Below, piece by piece: positions 1 to 5,350 of a DNA stretch of 7,780 nt. A program made the position numbers and the translations under genes. Numbering within the stretch: position 1 is the stretch's first letter; every line of letters starts with the position of its first letter. Source of the DNA: Sphingomonadaceae bacterium (lineage in GTDB: Bacteria > Pseudomonadota > Alphaproteobacteria > Sphingomonadales > Sphingomonadaceae). The stretch is from assembly GCA_947451875.1 (NCBI GenBank), contig CANGBE010000061.1, positions 1 through 7,780 of the forward strand, given 5' to 3'. The notes under the pieces are model-generated. The model was not told where the DNA came from, ran no database searches, and was given only the letters and a program-made list of their open reading frames with translations.

Positions 1-241
1 CGAATTCGCGGACTTGCGACTGGCAGAGCGTCTGCGAAAGCAGAGTGCCGGTCATGATCGAATCGCGGCAGACAGGCGCGGCTGCCCGGCCAATCCGCTT
101 GTTGAGTTCTGCCTTGCCCGCAGGTGTGGCGAGATCGAGATCTTTGTATTGCACCGAGGCCGACTGGGCCGCGAGAAGGGGCGAGGCGGTCAGCGGCAGG
201 GCAAGGGTTGCAGCGGCAAGTGCCATCAGGGACTGTTTCAT
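1..241 (-). CDS. UrcA family protein, N-terminal part (cut by window edge)
   Basis: The minus strand reads open from an ATG at 241-239 to the window edge, giving the first 80 residues. Residues 1 to about 25 form a Sec signal peptide: MKQ, then a hydrophobic Ala/Leu core, with a likely cleavage after Leu-Ala-Ala. The mature part begins with VQYKDLDLATPAGKAELNKR (residues 30-49) followed by an IGRAA stretch and a Cys at 58, with a second Cys at 73. The Y-x-DLDL pattern, the G-x-x-x-L-x-x-RI helix and the two Cys match the UrcA family, small periplasmic proteins of unknown function common in Sphingomonadales and Caulobacterales. The Cys pair probably forms a disulfide (inference). A GGAGAG ribosome binding site at 253-248 supports this start. 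Nothing in the window indicates its role. Confidence 0.85.
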   Translation of the reverse strand, partial: MKQSLMALAAATLALPLTASPLLAAQSASVQYKDLDLATPAGKAELNKRIGRAAAPVCRDSIMTGTLLSQTLCQSQVREF

Positions 242-263
242 GGGTTACTCTCCATCATTCGTT

Positions 264-294
264 GCGCGCGGGGGGATATCTGGGGGGATCGCGC
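264..294. repeat. Paired GGGGGGAT repeats inside a GCGCG/CGCGC stem
   Basis: Two copies of GGGGGGAT lie 12 bp apart (270-277 and 282-289). They are flanked by GCGCG (264-268) and CGCGC (290-294), which are complementary. In the transcript of the minus-strand UrcA gene this would be a short GC stem closing a loop with two C6 runs, just upstream of the GGAGAG ribosome binding site. The repeats are plainly visible, but a regulatory role is only inferred. Confidence 0.35.
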
Positions 295-300
295 ATTGGT

Positions 301-323
301 GTTATACATCACTAATACACTAA
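301..323 (-). promoter_or_regulatory. AT-rich direct repeat, possible promoter or operator for the UrcA-family gene
   Basis: This is an AT-rich island in a GC-rich gap. On the minus strand it reads TTAGTG twice with an 8-bp period (323-318 and 315-310), followed by a TATAAC that could serve as a -10 element (306-301). No good -35 lies 17 bp upstream, so an activator or an alternative promoter class would be needed. It is about 60 bp upstream of the UrcA-family start, a sensible promoter distance. The rest of the 242-454 gap shows nothing I can assign, including no clear promoter for the rightward gene at 455. Confidence 0.3.
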
Positions 324-454
324 GGGGCGCACGGATCGACGAGCGGTATTACCGACACGACTTTGTGCGAGAATCGCCGACCAACGGCATAGTCCGCCCG
401 ACAAGCGACACGCGTCTGGTCATGCGGCATGGCTGTCGCTAGGGTCACCTGCTC

Positions 455-721
455 ATGGGGCTCATCATCGTCTTTGTCTTCGGCGTCGCCAATTTTGCCT
501 TGCACAAGGCGGTGCTGCATAGCGGGCATCCAATGCTGGCCTACCTGCCAGCTCTGTTTCGCAGCACGGGTGGCCGGTTCAGCTATGTCTTCGAATACCT
601 GATGCTCACCGGCTCGATGTTGCTGGTCGCCCAGGGAAGCGAGGGCTGGGTCTGGGGCTATACGGCCTATAGCTTGATCAACGCCCTCTCCGCCTGGCTG
701 ATCCTGACGCGGCGGGTGTGA
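455..721 (+). CDS. Small conserved-looking membrane protein of unknown function
   Basis: The product has 88 residues. Hydrophobic segments lie at about residues 1-19, 44-60 and 66-84, so it is probably an inner-membrane protein with two or three helices. The first helix is followed by a His-rich stretch (HKAVLHSGHP, residues 17-26), and the protein ends with a basic LTRRV tail. I do not recognise a named family. The coding direction is supported by the membrane pattern; the long overlapping minus-strand frame encodes a hydrophilic sequence without domain character and is taken as its shadow. The ATG at 455 has only a weak AGGGT upstream. The stop is 43 bp before the metallophosphoesterase start, so the two may be co-transcribed. 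Role unknown. Confidence 0.6.
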   Translation: MGLIIVFVFGVANFALHKAVLHSGHPMLAYLPALFRSTGGRFSYVFEYLMLTGSMLLVAQGSEGWVWGYTAYSLINALSAWLILTRRV

Positions 722-764
722 AAGTGCTTGTGCGCTGCCCGCTCCTGCTGTTTGCCACTGCACC

Positions 765-1508
765 ATGAGCAAGCCCCTCGTTCTGTTCCACGTTAGCGAT
801 CTTCACTTCGGCTATGAGGACCATGCCGCGCTGGATTGGTTTGCGGATGAGGTTTCCCGCGTAAAGCCGGATTGGGTGATCTGCACCGGCGATTTGACGA
901 TGCGCGGAACGGCGCGCGAATTTGCCGCCGCCGCCCGTTGGCTGTCTGCGCTAGAGGCTCCGGTCAGCCTCGAGATAGGCAATCACGATGTGCCTTATTA
1001 CTGGTACCCGATCGCGCGGATCTTCCGGCCCTACAAGCTGTTCAGAGCACTCGATGAAAGCATTGGCCGCCGTCCAGACCTGCCTGCGCTTTCGCTCACC
1101 CGTCTGCGTACTGTGGCCGCCTTCCAATGGCGGCTGAACCTGTCCAAAGGCTGTGTCGCCGCTGCCGATCTCGACTGTGCTGTCAGCGATCTGGCCCGCA
1201 ATAGCGAAATGCCGCTGCGGCTGGTTGCCTGCCATCATCCGCTGAGTGATGCGGATACCGAATCGACCGGCTCAACCCGCAACGGCAAACGGGCTCTGGC
1301 CGAACTGGCGCGAGCAGGGGCCGATGCCGTGCTTTCGGGCCATGTCCATGATGCCTTTGACCTGACGGTGGAAACCGAGAACGGTCCGATCCGCATGATC
1401 GGCGCCGGAACCCTGTCGCGGCGGCTGCGATTGACGCGGCCCAGCTACAACCAGCTGGAATGGAGCGAAGCAACCGGCCTGCTTTCGCGGGCCATCACTT
1501 TCGGCTGA
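765..1508 (+). CDS. Calcineurin-like metallophosphoesterase
   Basis: The 247-residue protein carries the full set of metallophosphoesterase motifs in order: D-x-H at Asp12/His14 (SDLHFG), GD at Gly42-Asp43 (CTGDLT), GNHD at 72-75, HH at 157-158 (ACHHPL) and GHVH at 192-195. These residues bind the two metal ions and the phosphate in this superfamily. Spacing and length resemble the stand-alone bacterial enzymes related to cyclic nucleotide phosphodiesterases (CpdA/class III type), but the substrate cannot be read from sequence; other phosphodiesters are equally possible. There is no signal peptide, so it is expected in the cytoplasm. The ATG at 765 lacks a clear ribosome binding site, but D-x-H sits at residue 12, as expected for a complete N-terminus. 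It may be co-transcribed with the small membrane gene before it and ends at a strong terminator. Confidence 0.9.
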   Translation: MSKPLVLFHVSDLHFGYEDHAALDWFADEVSRVKPDWVICTGDLTMRGTAREFAAAARWLSALEAPVSLEIGNHDVPYYWYPIARIFRPYKLFRALDESIGRRPDLPALSLTRLRTVAAFQWRLNLSKGCVAAADLDCAVSDLARNSEMPLRLVACHHPLSDADTESTGSTRNGKRALAELARAGADAVLSGHVHDAFDLTVETENGPIRMIGAGTLSRRLRLTRPSYNQLEWSEATGLLSRAITFG

Positions 1509-1521
1509 GGCTGCCGAAACG

Positions 1522-1560
1522 AAAACGCCCGGCGAGGGTGGCCGGGCGTTTCGTTGTTTC
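1522..1560. terminator. Bidirectional intrinsic terminator between convergent genes
   Basis: A perfect 10-bp stem, AACGCCCGGC (1524-1533) with GCCGGGCGTT (1541-1550), encloses a 7-nt loop. A-rich sequence precedes it and a T-rich stretch (TTTCGTTGTTT) follows, so it can work in both directions. It lies 15 bp after the metallophosphoesterase stop and about 17 bp beyond the rpsI stop, where both convergent transcripts should end. Confidence 0.85.
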
Positions 1561-1576
1561 GGGCGGAGAAACCGGA

Positions 1577-2116
1577 TCAGCGCTTGCTGAACTGGAAGCT
1601 CTTGCGGGCCTTGGCCTTGCCGTACTTTTTGCGTTCGACAACGCGTGGGTCGCGGGTAAGGAACCCGGCGGCCTTTACAGCACTGCGAAGTGCAGGCTCG
1701 AACTTTGATAGGGCCTGAGCGATACCGTGCTTGACGGCACCAGCCTGACCCGAGAGTCCGCCGCCCTTGACGGTGGCGACGACATCATACTGGCCAGCGC
1801 GGTCAGAAACCTGAAATGGCTGGTCGATCACGAGGCGAAGTGTTGGACGGGCGAAATAGACTGCCTGATCGCGGCCATTGACCACAATCTTGCCTGAGCC
1901 AGGCTTGAGCCAGACGCGGGCAACGGCATCCTTGCGGCGGCCGGTCGCATAGGAACGGCCTTGGGCATCGACTTCCTTGTCGCGCAGAACGGCAGCGGGG
2001 CCGGTGCGGACAGGAGCCTGCGGAGCTTCAGGAGCAGCCGGAGCCGCACCTTCAGGCAACGAACCCCCAGAAAGGGAGCCGAGATCGGCGAGATCGGTGA
2101 CGGTGTTCTCGGACAT
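1577..2116 (-). CDS. rpsI: 30S ribosomal protein S9 (uS9)
   Basis: The 179-residue product contains a complete uS9 core from about residue 55: ATGRRKDAVARV, then KPGSGKIVVN, VKGGGLSGQAGAVKHGIAQA (116-135), TRDPRVVERKKYG, and the conserved basic tail ending FSKR. In the ribosome this tail reaches the P-site tRNA on the 30S head. About 50 residues rich in Ala, Pro and acidic amino acids precede the core; E. coli S9 has 130 residues and lacks this. Such extensions are common in Sphingomonadales and are likely disordered. The ATG at 2116-2114 lies one base after the rplM stop (TAA-T-ATG), so translation is probably coupled to rplM. An AAGGTG in the last rplM codons may act as a distant ribosome binding site. 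Second gene of the rplM-rpsI operon. Confidence 0.97.
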   Translation of the reverse strand: MSENTVTDLADLGSLSGGSLPEGAAPAAPEAPQAPVRTGPAAVLRDKEVDAQGRSYATGRRKDAVARVWLKPGSGKIVVNGRDQAVYFARPTLRLVIDQPFQVSDRAGQYDVVATVKGGGLSGQAGAVKHGIAQALSKFEPALRSAVKAAGFLTRDPRVVERKKYGKAKARKSFQFSKR

Positions 2117-2117
2117 A

Positions 2118-2597
2118 TTATGCGCCCACCTTGTTCTTGCGGTTCATTGCAGCAACGTCGAGCGGCTGGGGCTGAGTGCCACCATGCGGATGCTCGGTGC
2201 CGGCGTAGAGGTGAAGCGCACGCATCTGCGCACGGCCAAGCGGACCGCGTGGAACCATGCGCTCAACTGCCTTTTCCAGCACGCGCTCAGGGAAGCGACC
2301 GTCGAGCACCTTGGCTGCGGTAACCGCCTTGATGCCACCGGCATAACCGGTGTGCTTGTAATAGGTCTTGGCTTCGCGCTTGTTGCCCGTCAGCCGCACC
2401 TTGCCGGCGTTGATCACGACAACGTGATCGCCGCAATCGACGTGGGGGGTGAAGCTGGGCTTGTGCTTACCGCGCAAGCGGTTGGCGATGACAACTGCGA
2501 GGCGGCCGACCACCAAGCCATCGGCATCGATCAGATGCCAGTTCTTCTCGACCTCGGCCGGTTTGATCGACCGGGTCTGTTTGCTGAGCGCCTTCAT
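2118..2597 (-). CDS. rplM: 50S ribosomal protein L13 (uL13)
   Basis: The product has 159 residues from the ATG at 2597-2595. It begins MKALSKQTRS and carries the uL13 signatures: NWHLIDADGLVVGRLA (19-34), LRGKHKPSFTPHVDCGDHVV (41-60), INAGKVRLTGNK, YYKHTGYAGG (79-88) and AVERMVPRGPLGRAQMRALH (110-129) followed by LYAG. L13 binds 23S rRNA early in 50S assembly. The frame stays open to an upstream ATG at 2681, which would add 28 residues unlike any L13 N-terminus, so the MKAL start is preferred. A possible ribosome binding site, AAGGGA (2616-2611), is 13 nt from the start, longer than ideal. The start codon is part of a perfect inverted repeat, listed separately. First gene of rplM-rpsI. Confidence 0.96.
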   Translation of the reverse strand: MKALSKQTRSIKPAEVEKNWHLIDADGLVVGRLAVVIANRLRGKHKPSFTPHVDCGDHVVVINAGKVRLTGNKREAKTYYKHTGYAGGIKAVTAAKVLDGRFPERVLEKAVERMVPRGPLGRAQMRALHLYAGTEHPHGGTQPQPLDVAAMNRKNKVGA

Positions 2598-2681
2598 GGC
2601 TGTTCGTAAGTCCCTTGAATTGCGGACCGGCGGGCAGGAACACCCGTAGTCGCGAAGGCGGCCCAATGGGCGAACAGCCAT
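2596..2681 (-). repeat. Perfect 11-bp inverted repeat in the rplM leader that pairs with the start codon
   Basis: ATGGCTGTTCG at 2596-2606 and CGAACAGCCAT at 2671-2681 are exact reverse complements, 64 nt apart. In the rplM mRNA the upstream arm would pair with the ten bases before the coding region plus the first two bases of the start codon, leaving the AAGGGA ribosome binding site in the loop. This is the geometry of a translational switch. L13-dependent autogenous control of rplM-rpsI is known in other bacteria; that it operates here is inference. The loop also contains a weak inner GGG/CCC pairing around a GTTCCTG segment. Confidence 0.55.
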
Positions 2682-2685
2682 CCTA

Positions 2686-2726
2686 AGTCAAGGCTTTGTG
2701 CGGCTCTGCGGAGAGGTAAAATAATA
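2686..2726 (-). promoter_or_regulatory. Candidate rplM-rpsI promoter region
   Basis: The 149-bp gap upstream of rplM (2598-2746) must hold the operon promoter unless it reads through from the minus-strand gene before it. Two partial signals are visible on the minus strand. One is TATTAT at 2726-2721 as a -10, with a poor -35 (TAGGCG); it would give a leader of about 115 nt. The other is CTTGACT at 2692-2686 as an alphaproteobacterial -35, with a poor -10 about 17 bp downstream (CATTGG); it would give a leader of about 60 nt. Only the longer leader would include both arms of the inverted repeat. Confidence 0.35.
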
Positions 2727-2746
2727 CCACTTGCTATCTCGGCCGC

Positions 2747-3490
2747 CTAACGCATCCTGGCAAGGCGGAAAACCTCCATGCTTTCGCGGCGCGTGCCGCC
2801 AAGCTCGGTCACGATATTGCGCTCAAAGCGATCCAGCATTCCGTCAGCGCCACCGGCAGCATCGATCGTCACGATAATGCGCCCTTCGCTTCCGTCGGGC
2901 ATGGCCATGTTGCGAACTTCCGAACGATGTCCGCTCGCGGGGCGAAACAGATCATCGGGCCACCGAACGCCTGATGACTGACCCTGTGTGGCAATCCGCT
3001 GTACCATGGTGGAAGCAATCATTCGGTCTTGGGGTGTCATAGCAATGCTTGCCACTGTGTTGTTTACAACCGCCCGCGCCTTGGCGGTTGAAGTGGCATC
3101 TGCCCGGCTGCCAAGCTGCTCGACAATTTTACCCGACGAATCGAGGTAAAGCGGAAACAGGCCCACATCAGGGCGCGCCTTCTCGATCTGCGCCAATGCC
3201 TCGAGTTCTGGTGGTGCATCGACCTGACAATCGATTAGCTCGCCATCAACCCGCCAGCCAACGCCGTCGCGGACGAAAACGATTCGGTAGTTTCGCCGGG
3301 TGACAAGCTGTTTGCCTCGTGAAAGTTCACGGCGCAGTTCGCGGGTCAGAACCAGAGAACCGTCAGGGGCGCTGAAAACAGATCCAGCTGCAGTGCTGGC
3401 GGTGGCATGGGTCGCGGGGCCACCAGCCGGCAGCAACGCGGCAGTGCCCAACAACAGAGCAGTTCCTAATCCCGTAGCACTTACAGTCAC
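2747..3490 (-). CDS. Putative exported protein of unknown function
   Basis: The 247-residue product has a hydrophobic N-terminus (residues about 6-22, GLGTALLLGTAALLPAG), which looks like a Sec signal peptide although its n-region has no positive charge. A Thr/Ala-rich linker to about residue 36 follows, then a soluble domain. This contains a short beta-rich part (YRIVFVRDGVGWRVDGELID, 68-87) and a C-terminal part with RIIVTIDAAGG (204-214). I do not recognise the family. The start is a GTG at 3490-3488 with no clear ribosome binding site; an in-frame TGA lies one codon upstream (3496-3494), so it cannot extend further. It lies 121 bp downstream of ctaA on the same strand. An envelope role is plausible only from the signal peptide. 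Confidence 0.65.
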   Translation of the reverse strand: MTVSATGLGTALLLGTAALLPAGGPATHATASTAAGSVFSAPDGSLVLTRELRRELSRGKQLVTRRNYRIVFVRDGVGWRVDGELIDCQVDAPPELEALAQIEKARPDVGLFPLYLDSSGKIVEQLGSRADATSTAKARAVVNNTVASIAMTPQDRMIASTMVQRIATQGQSSGVRWPDDLFRPASGHRSEVRNMAMPDGSEGRIIVTIDAAGGADGMLDRFERNIVTELGGTRRESMEVFRLARMR

Positions 3491-3611
3491 GTTTCAATCA
3501 CCGAGTTGCGTGGGTTGTGCGTGATGCCATCGCTCGTCCAACATAGCGGTTTCTGCGTATGAATGCAGCGCAGGCGACCGGGTGACAAGTGATTCCGTAA
3601 CCTGTGACAAT

Positions 3612-4652
3612 TTACCTGCGTCTTCCGAGCTGGTGAGCACCCCAGATTGTGCTGCCCAGCAGCAGTGCCCCAACCAACTGGTGGAGCACCGCAACCCAAA
3701 TTGTAACGCCGGACATAATCGTGGCGATCCCCAGAATAATCTGAGTGCCAAAAGCCGAATGTATGGCGATCGAGGCGGCTCGGGCGCTCTTCCGCACCTT
3801 ACGCGCGAGAATCAACAGCACAGCAACAGCAATCCATGCCCACCAGCGGTGCACGAAATGTAGCAAGTAGGGATCATAGAACAGTGCGTGGCCTGCGCCT
3901 TGGCTCCAGTCGATGCCGTCCGGAAAAAAACGCCCCATCATAAGCGGCCAGTCATTTGCGACGTGGCCCGCACGCAGTCCGGCAACTAGCGCGCCTAGAC
4001 CAAGCTGGATGAAGAGTGTGGCGATCGCCAGTGCTCCCAAAATGGTCATGCGCGCCTTGGGTTCGCCCTGGGCATTGCCGTGCAGATCGAGCGCGGTCCA
4101 GACGATGGCGGCGTAAGTGGTCAGTGCGACCAGCAGGTGCGTCGCCAATCGCAGGTGGCTGACTTTCACGTCATGGCTGATGCCGGATACGACCATCCAC
4201 CAGCCAACCACGCCTTGCAGCCCGCCAAGGAGTAACAGGAAAACCAGTCGCAGCTTGTAGCCACTCGGTATCTGCTTCTTTACCCAGAACCACAGCAGCG
4301 GCAGGGCAAAAGCCATGCCTACCGACCGCGCGAGCAAACGATGCAGCCATTCCCAGAAAAAGATCGCCTTGTAGGTTGCCAGCGTCATGCCTGCGGGGCC
4401 GTTGATCTGGATGAATTGCGGAGTCTGGCGATAGGCGTCGAATTCGGCCTGCCATGCCGCGTCAGTCAGCGGCGGAAGAATGCCGCTAACAGGCTTCCAT
4501 TCGGTGATCGAAACGCCTGACTCGGTAAGCCGGGTTATCCCGCCGATTACGACAATTCCTGCGATCATGGTGGCTACAACCCAAAGCCAGCGCGACAGAG
4601 CCAGCGGGCGCGACACGGCATCTTTTGCCGTTCCGGACATATCCTGAGTCAT
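3612..4652 (-). CDS. ctaA: Heme A synthase (COX15/CtaA family)
   Basis: The enzyme oxidises the C8 methyl group of heme O to the formyl group of heme A, the cofactor of aa3-type cytochrome oxidase, in the inner membrane. The 346-residue sequence has about eight hydrophobic segments and the family hallmarks: GGITRLTESGVSITEWKPVS (37-56), EWLHR (101-105, His104), SHLRLATHLLVAL (His166, His172), LHFVHRWWAW (264-273, His265 and His268) and AVLHQLVGA (His324). These His residues are the expected heme ligands of the two pseudo-symmetric four-helix halves. No Cys pair is seen in the periplasmic loops, fitting the proteobacterial COX15 type. I chose the ATG at 4652 because AGAGGCG lies 8 nt before it and the family N-terminus fits; an upstream in-frame ATG at 4715 would add 21 unlikely residues. 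It is divergent from the MerC-domain gene. Confidence 0.95.
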   Translation of the reverse strand: MTQDMSGTAKDAVSRPLALSRWLWVVATMIAGIVVIGGITRLTESGVSITEWKPVSGILPPLTDAAWQAEFDAYRQTPQFIQINGPAGMTLATYKAIFFWEWLHRLLARSVGMAFALPLLWFWVKKQIPSGYKLRLVFLLLLGGLQGVVGWWMVVSGISHDVKVSHLRLATHLLVALTTYAAIVWTALDLHGNAQGEPKARMTILGALAIATLFIQLGLGALVAGLRAGHVANDWPLMMGRFFPDGIDWSQGAGHALFYDPYLLHFVHRWWAWIAVAVLLILARKVRKSARAASIAIHSAFGTQIILGIATIMSGVTIWVAVLHQLVGALLLGSTIWGAHQLGRRR

Positions 4653-4706
4653 TGCCAGCGCCTCTGCTCTCACCTCGCGCGTTTCGCAAGGGGTGATCAG
4701 CAAGGC

Positions 4707-4735
4707 TTGAACCATGTTACATTATAACATATATA
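4707..4735 (+). promoter_or_regulatory. Sigma-70-type promoter of the MerC-domain gene
   Basis: TTGAAC (4707-4712) and TATATA (4730-4735) are separated by exactly 17 bp, a good housekeeping promoter. The predicted transcript start is at about 4741-4743, only 2-4 nt before the ATG at 4745, so the mRNA may be nearly leaderless. An AGCAGG at 4737-4742 is too close to the ATG to serve as a normal ribosome binding site. The spacer is filled by the palindrome at 4714-4730. Confidence 0.6.
4714..4730. promoter_or_regulatory. Zur-like palindromic operator between ctaA and the MerC-domain gene
   Basis: ATGTTACATTATAACAT is a 17-bp palindrome with perfect 6-bp arms (ATGTTA/TAACAT). Read on the minus strand, its core GTTATAATGTAAC differs at one position from the GTTATA-W-TATAAC pattern known for the zinc repressor Zur in proteobacteria. 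It occupies the spacer of the rightward promoter and overlaps its -10 by one base, ideal for repression. On the minus strand it includes TATAAT (4726-4721), so it could also affect leftward transcription of ctaA. Binding by Zur, rather than another Fur-family or unrelated repressor, is inference from the motif. Confidence 0.55.
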
Positions 4736-4744
4736 GAGCAGGCA

Positions 4745-5116
4745 ATGGCCAAGGCACTCCTCTCAATTCGTAACCGGCTCGACGGTCTGGGCGTGATGCT
4801 TTCGGGCCTGTGCATGATCCATTGCCTTGCCAGCCTGCTGCTTGTCAGCCTGCTGGGGCTCGGCGGAGAAGTGCTGCTCTCGCCCGCGATTCACCGGGTT
4901 GGACTGGTGCTGGCGATTCTCGTCGGCGCTGTTACCATCGGGATCGGCGTGCGCCGCCACGGCCAGCGTGGACCGCTGCTGACCGGTGCCTGCGGAATTG
5001 CCTTGATGACCTGCGCAGTGGTGGTGCAACACGGGCCGTTGGAAGCCGTTCTCACCATCGCGGGCGTTGCCCTTGTGGCAACAGCCCACATCAGGAACTT
5101 GCGCGCTTCATCCTGA
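4745..5116 (+). CDS. MerC-domain inner-membrane protein, possible zinc-related transporter
   Basis: The 123-residue protein begins with the MerC signature RLDGLGVMLSGLCMIHCLAS (11-30), with Cys23 and Cys27 in an LCMIHC motif in the first helix. It then has hydrophobic segments at about 30-47, 50-68, 78-94 and 99-115, and further Cys at 83 and 90. MerC was described as a mercuric-ion uptake protein of mer operons, but no merR, merA, merT or merP is present here. MerC-domain proteins outside mer operons occur widely in alphaproteobacteria. The Zur-like operator suggests a role in zinc rather than mercury (inference). The stop is 17 bp before thiS, so thiS and thiG may be on the same transcript. 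Confidence 0.85.
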   Translation: MAKALLSIRNRLDGLGVMLSGLCMIHCLASLLLVSLLGLGGEVLLSPAIHRVGLVLAILVGAVTIGIGVRRHGQRGPLLTGACGIALMTCAVVVQHGPLEAVLTIAGVALVATAHIRNLRASS

Positions 5117-5133
5117 GCGCTATTGCGCGGGCA

Positions 5134-5346
5134 ATGTCTGCGGAAATTTCTCTCACCGTTAATGGCGAACCGCGTCGCGCGCCGCAAGGTTGCTCGATCG
5201 CTGAATTCGTATCGCTAATCGGCCTCAATCCGGCCAAGGTCGCGGTCGAGCGCAATGGAGAGATAGCCCCGCGCGGCACCCATGCCGATATCCAGCTTGC
5301 CGATGGCGATGTGCTGGAGATCGTCCACTTTGTAGGCGGAGGCTGA
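5134..5346 (+). CDS. thiS: Sulfur carrier protein ThiS
   Basis: The 70-residue protein is a small beta-grasp (ubiquitin-like) protein. It starts with the beta strand SLTVNGEPRR (6-15), contains VAVERNGEIAPRG (37-49) and LADGDVLEIVHFVGGG (55-70), and ends in the essential Gly-Gly tail. The C-terminal Gly is adenylated by ThiF and converted to a thiocarboxylate that gives sulfur to ThiG for the thiazole ring of thiamine. ThiF is not in the window. The ATG at 5134 has only a GC-rich, weak ribosome binding site. It lies 17 bp after the MerC-domain gene and 4 bp before the thiG start. I see no TPP riboswitch upstream of it. Confidence 0.93.
   Translation: MSAEISLTVNGEPRRAPQGCSIAEFVSLIGLNPAKVAVERNGEIAPRGTHADIQLADGDVLEIVHFVGGG
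5338..5342 (+). promoter_or_regulatory. thiG ribosome binding site inside the thiS tail codons
   Basis: GGAGG at 5338-5342 lies 8 nt before the TTG at 5351 and fixes that unusual start codon. It is made from the codons for the last two Gly residues of ThiS (GGA GGC), so one stretch encodes the catalytic tail of ThiS and recruits ribosomes for its partner. Confidence 0.8.
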
Positions 5347-5350
5347 TTCC

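Noticed and set aside
320..772. 150-residue open frame on the minus strand opposite the small membrane gene
   Set aside because: It is hydrophilic and Gln/Asp/Pro-rich with no motif, and lies antisense to a frame with a clear membrane-protein pattern. It looks like a high-GC shadow frame.
1977..2609. 210-residue open frame on the plus strand across rplM and rpsI
   Set aside because: It is fully antisense to two certain ribosomal protein genes and resembles no protein family.
2596..2681. Inverted repeat as the ends of a mobile-element remnant
   Set aside because: The arms enclose only 64 bp, there is no target-site duplication or transposase trace, and one arm is part of the rplM start region. 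A leader RNA structure is simpler.
3491..3611. Short leader peptide or small RNA between ctaA and the exported hypothetical gene
   Set aside because: A 16-codon frame ending at 3494 exists but has no ribosome binding site. TTGTCAC occurs twice, but no stable hairpin or promoter could be supported.
4745..5116. Part of a mercury-resistance (mer) operon
   Set aside because: Only a MerC-domain protein is present. There is no merR, merT, merP or merA, and the neighbours are housekeeping genes.
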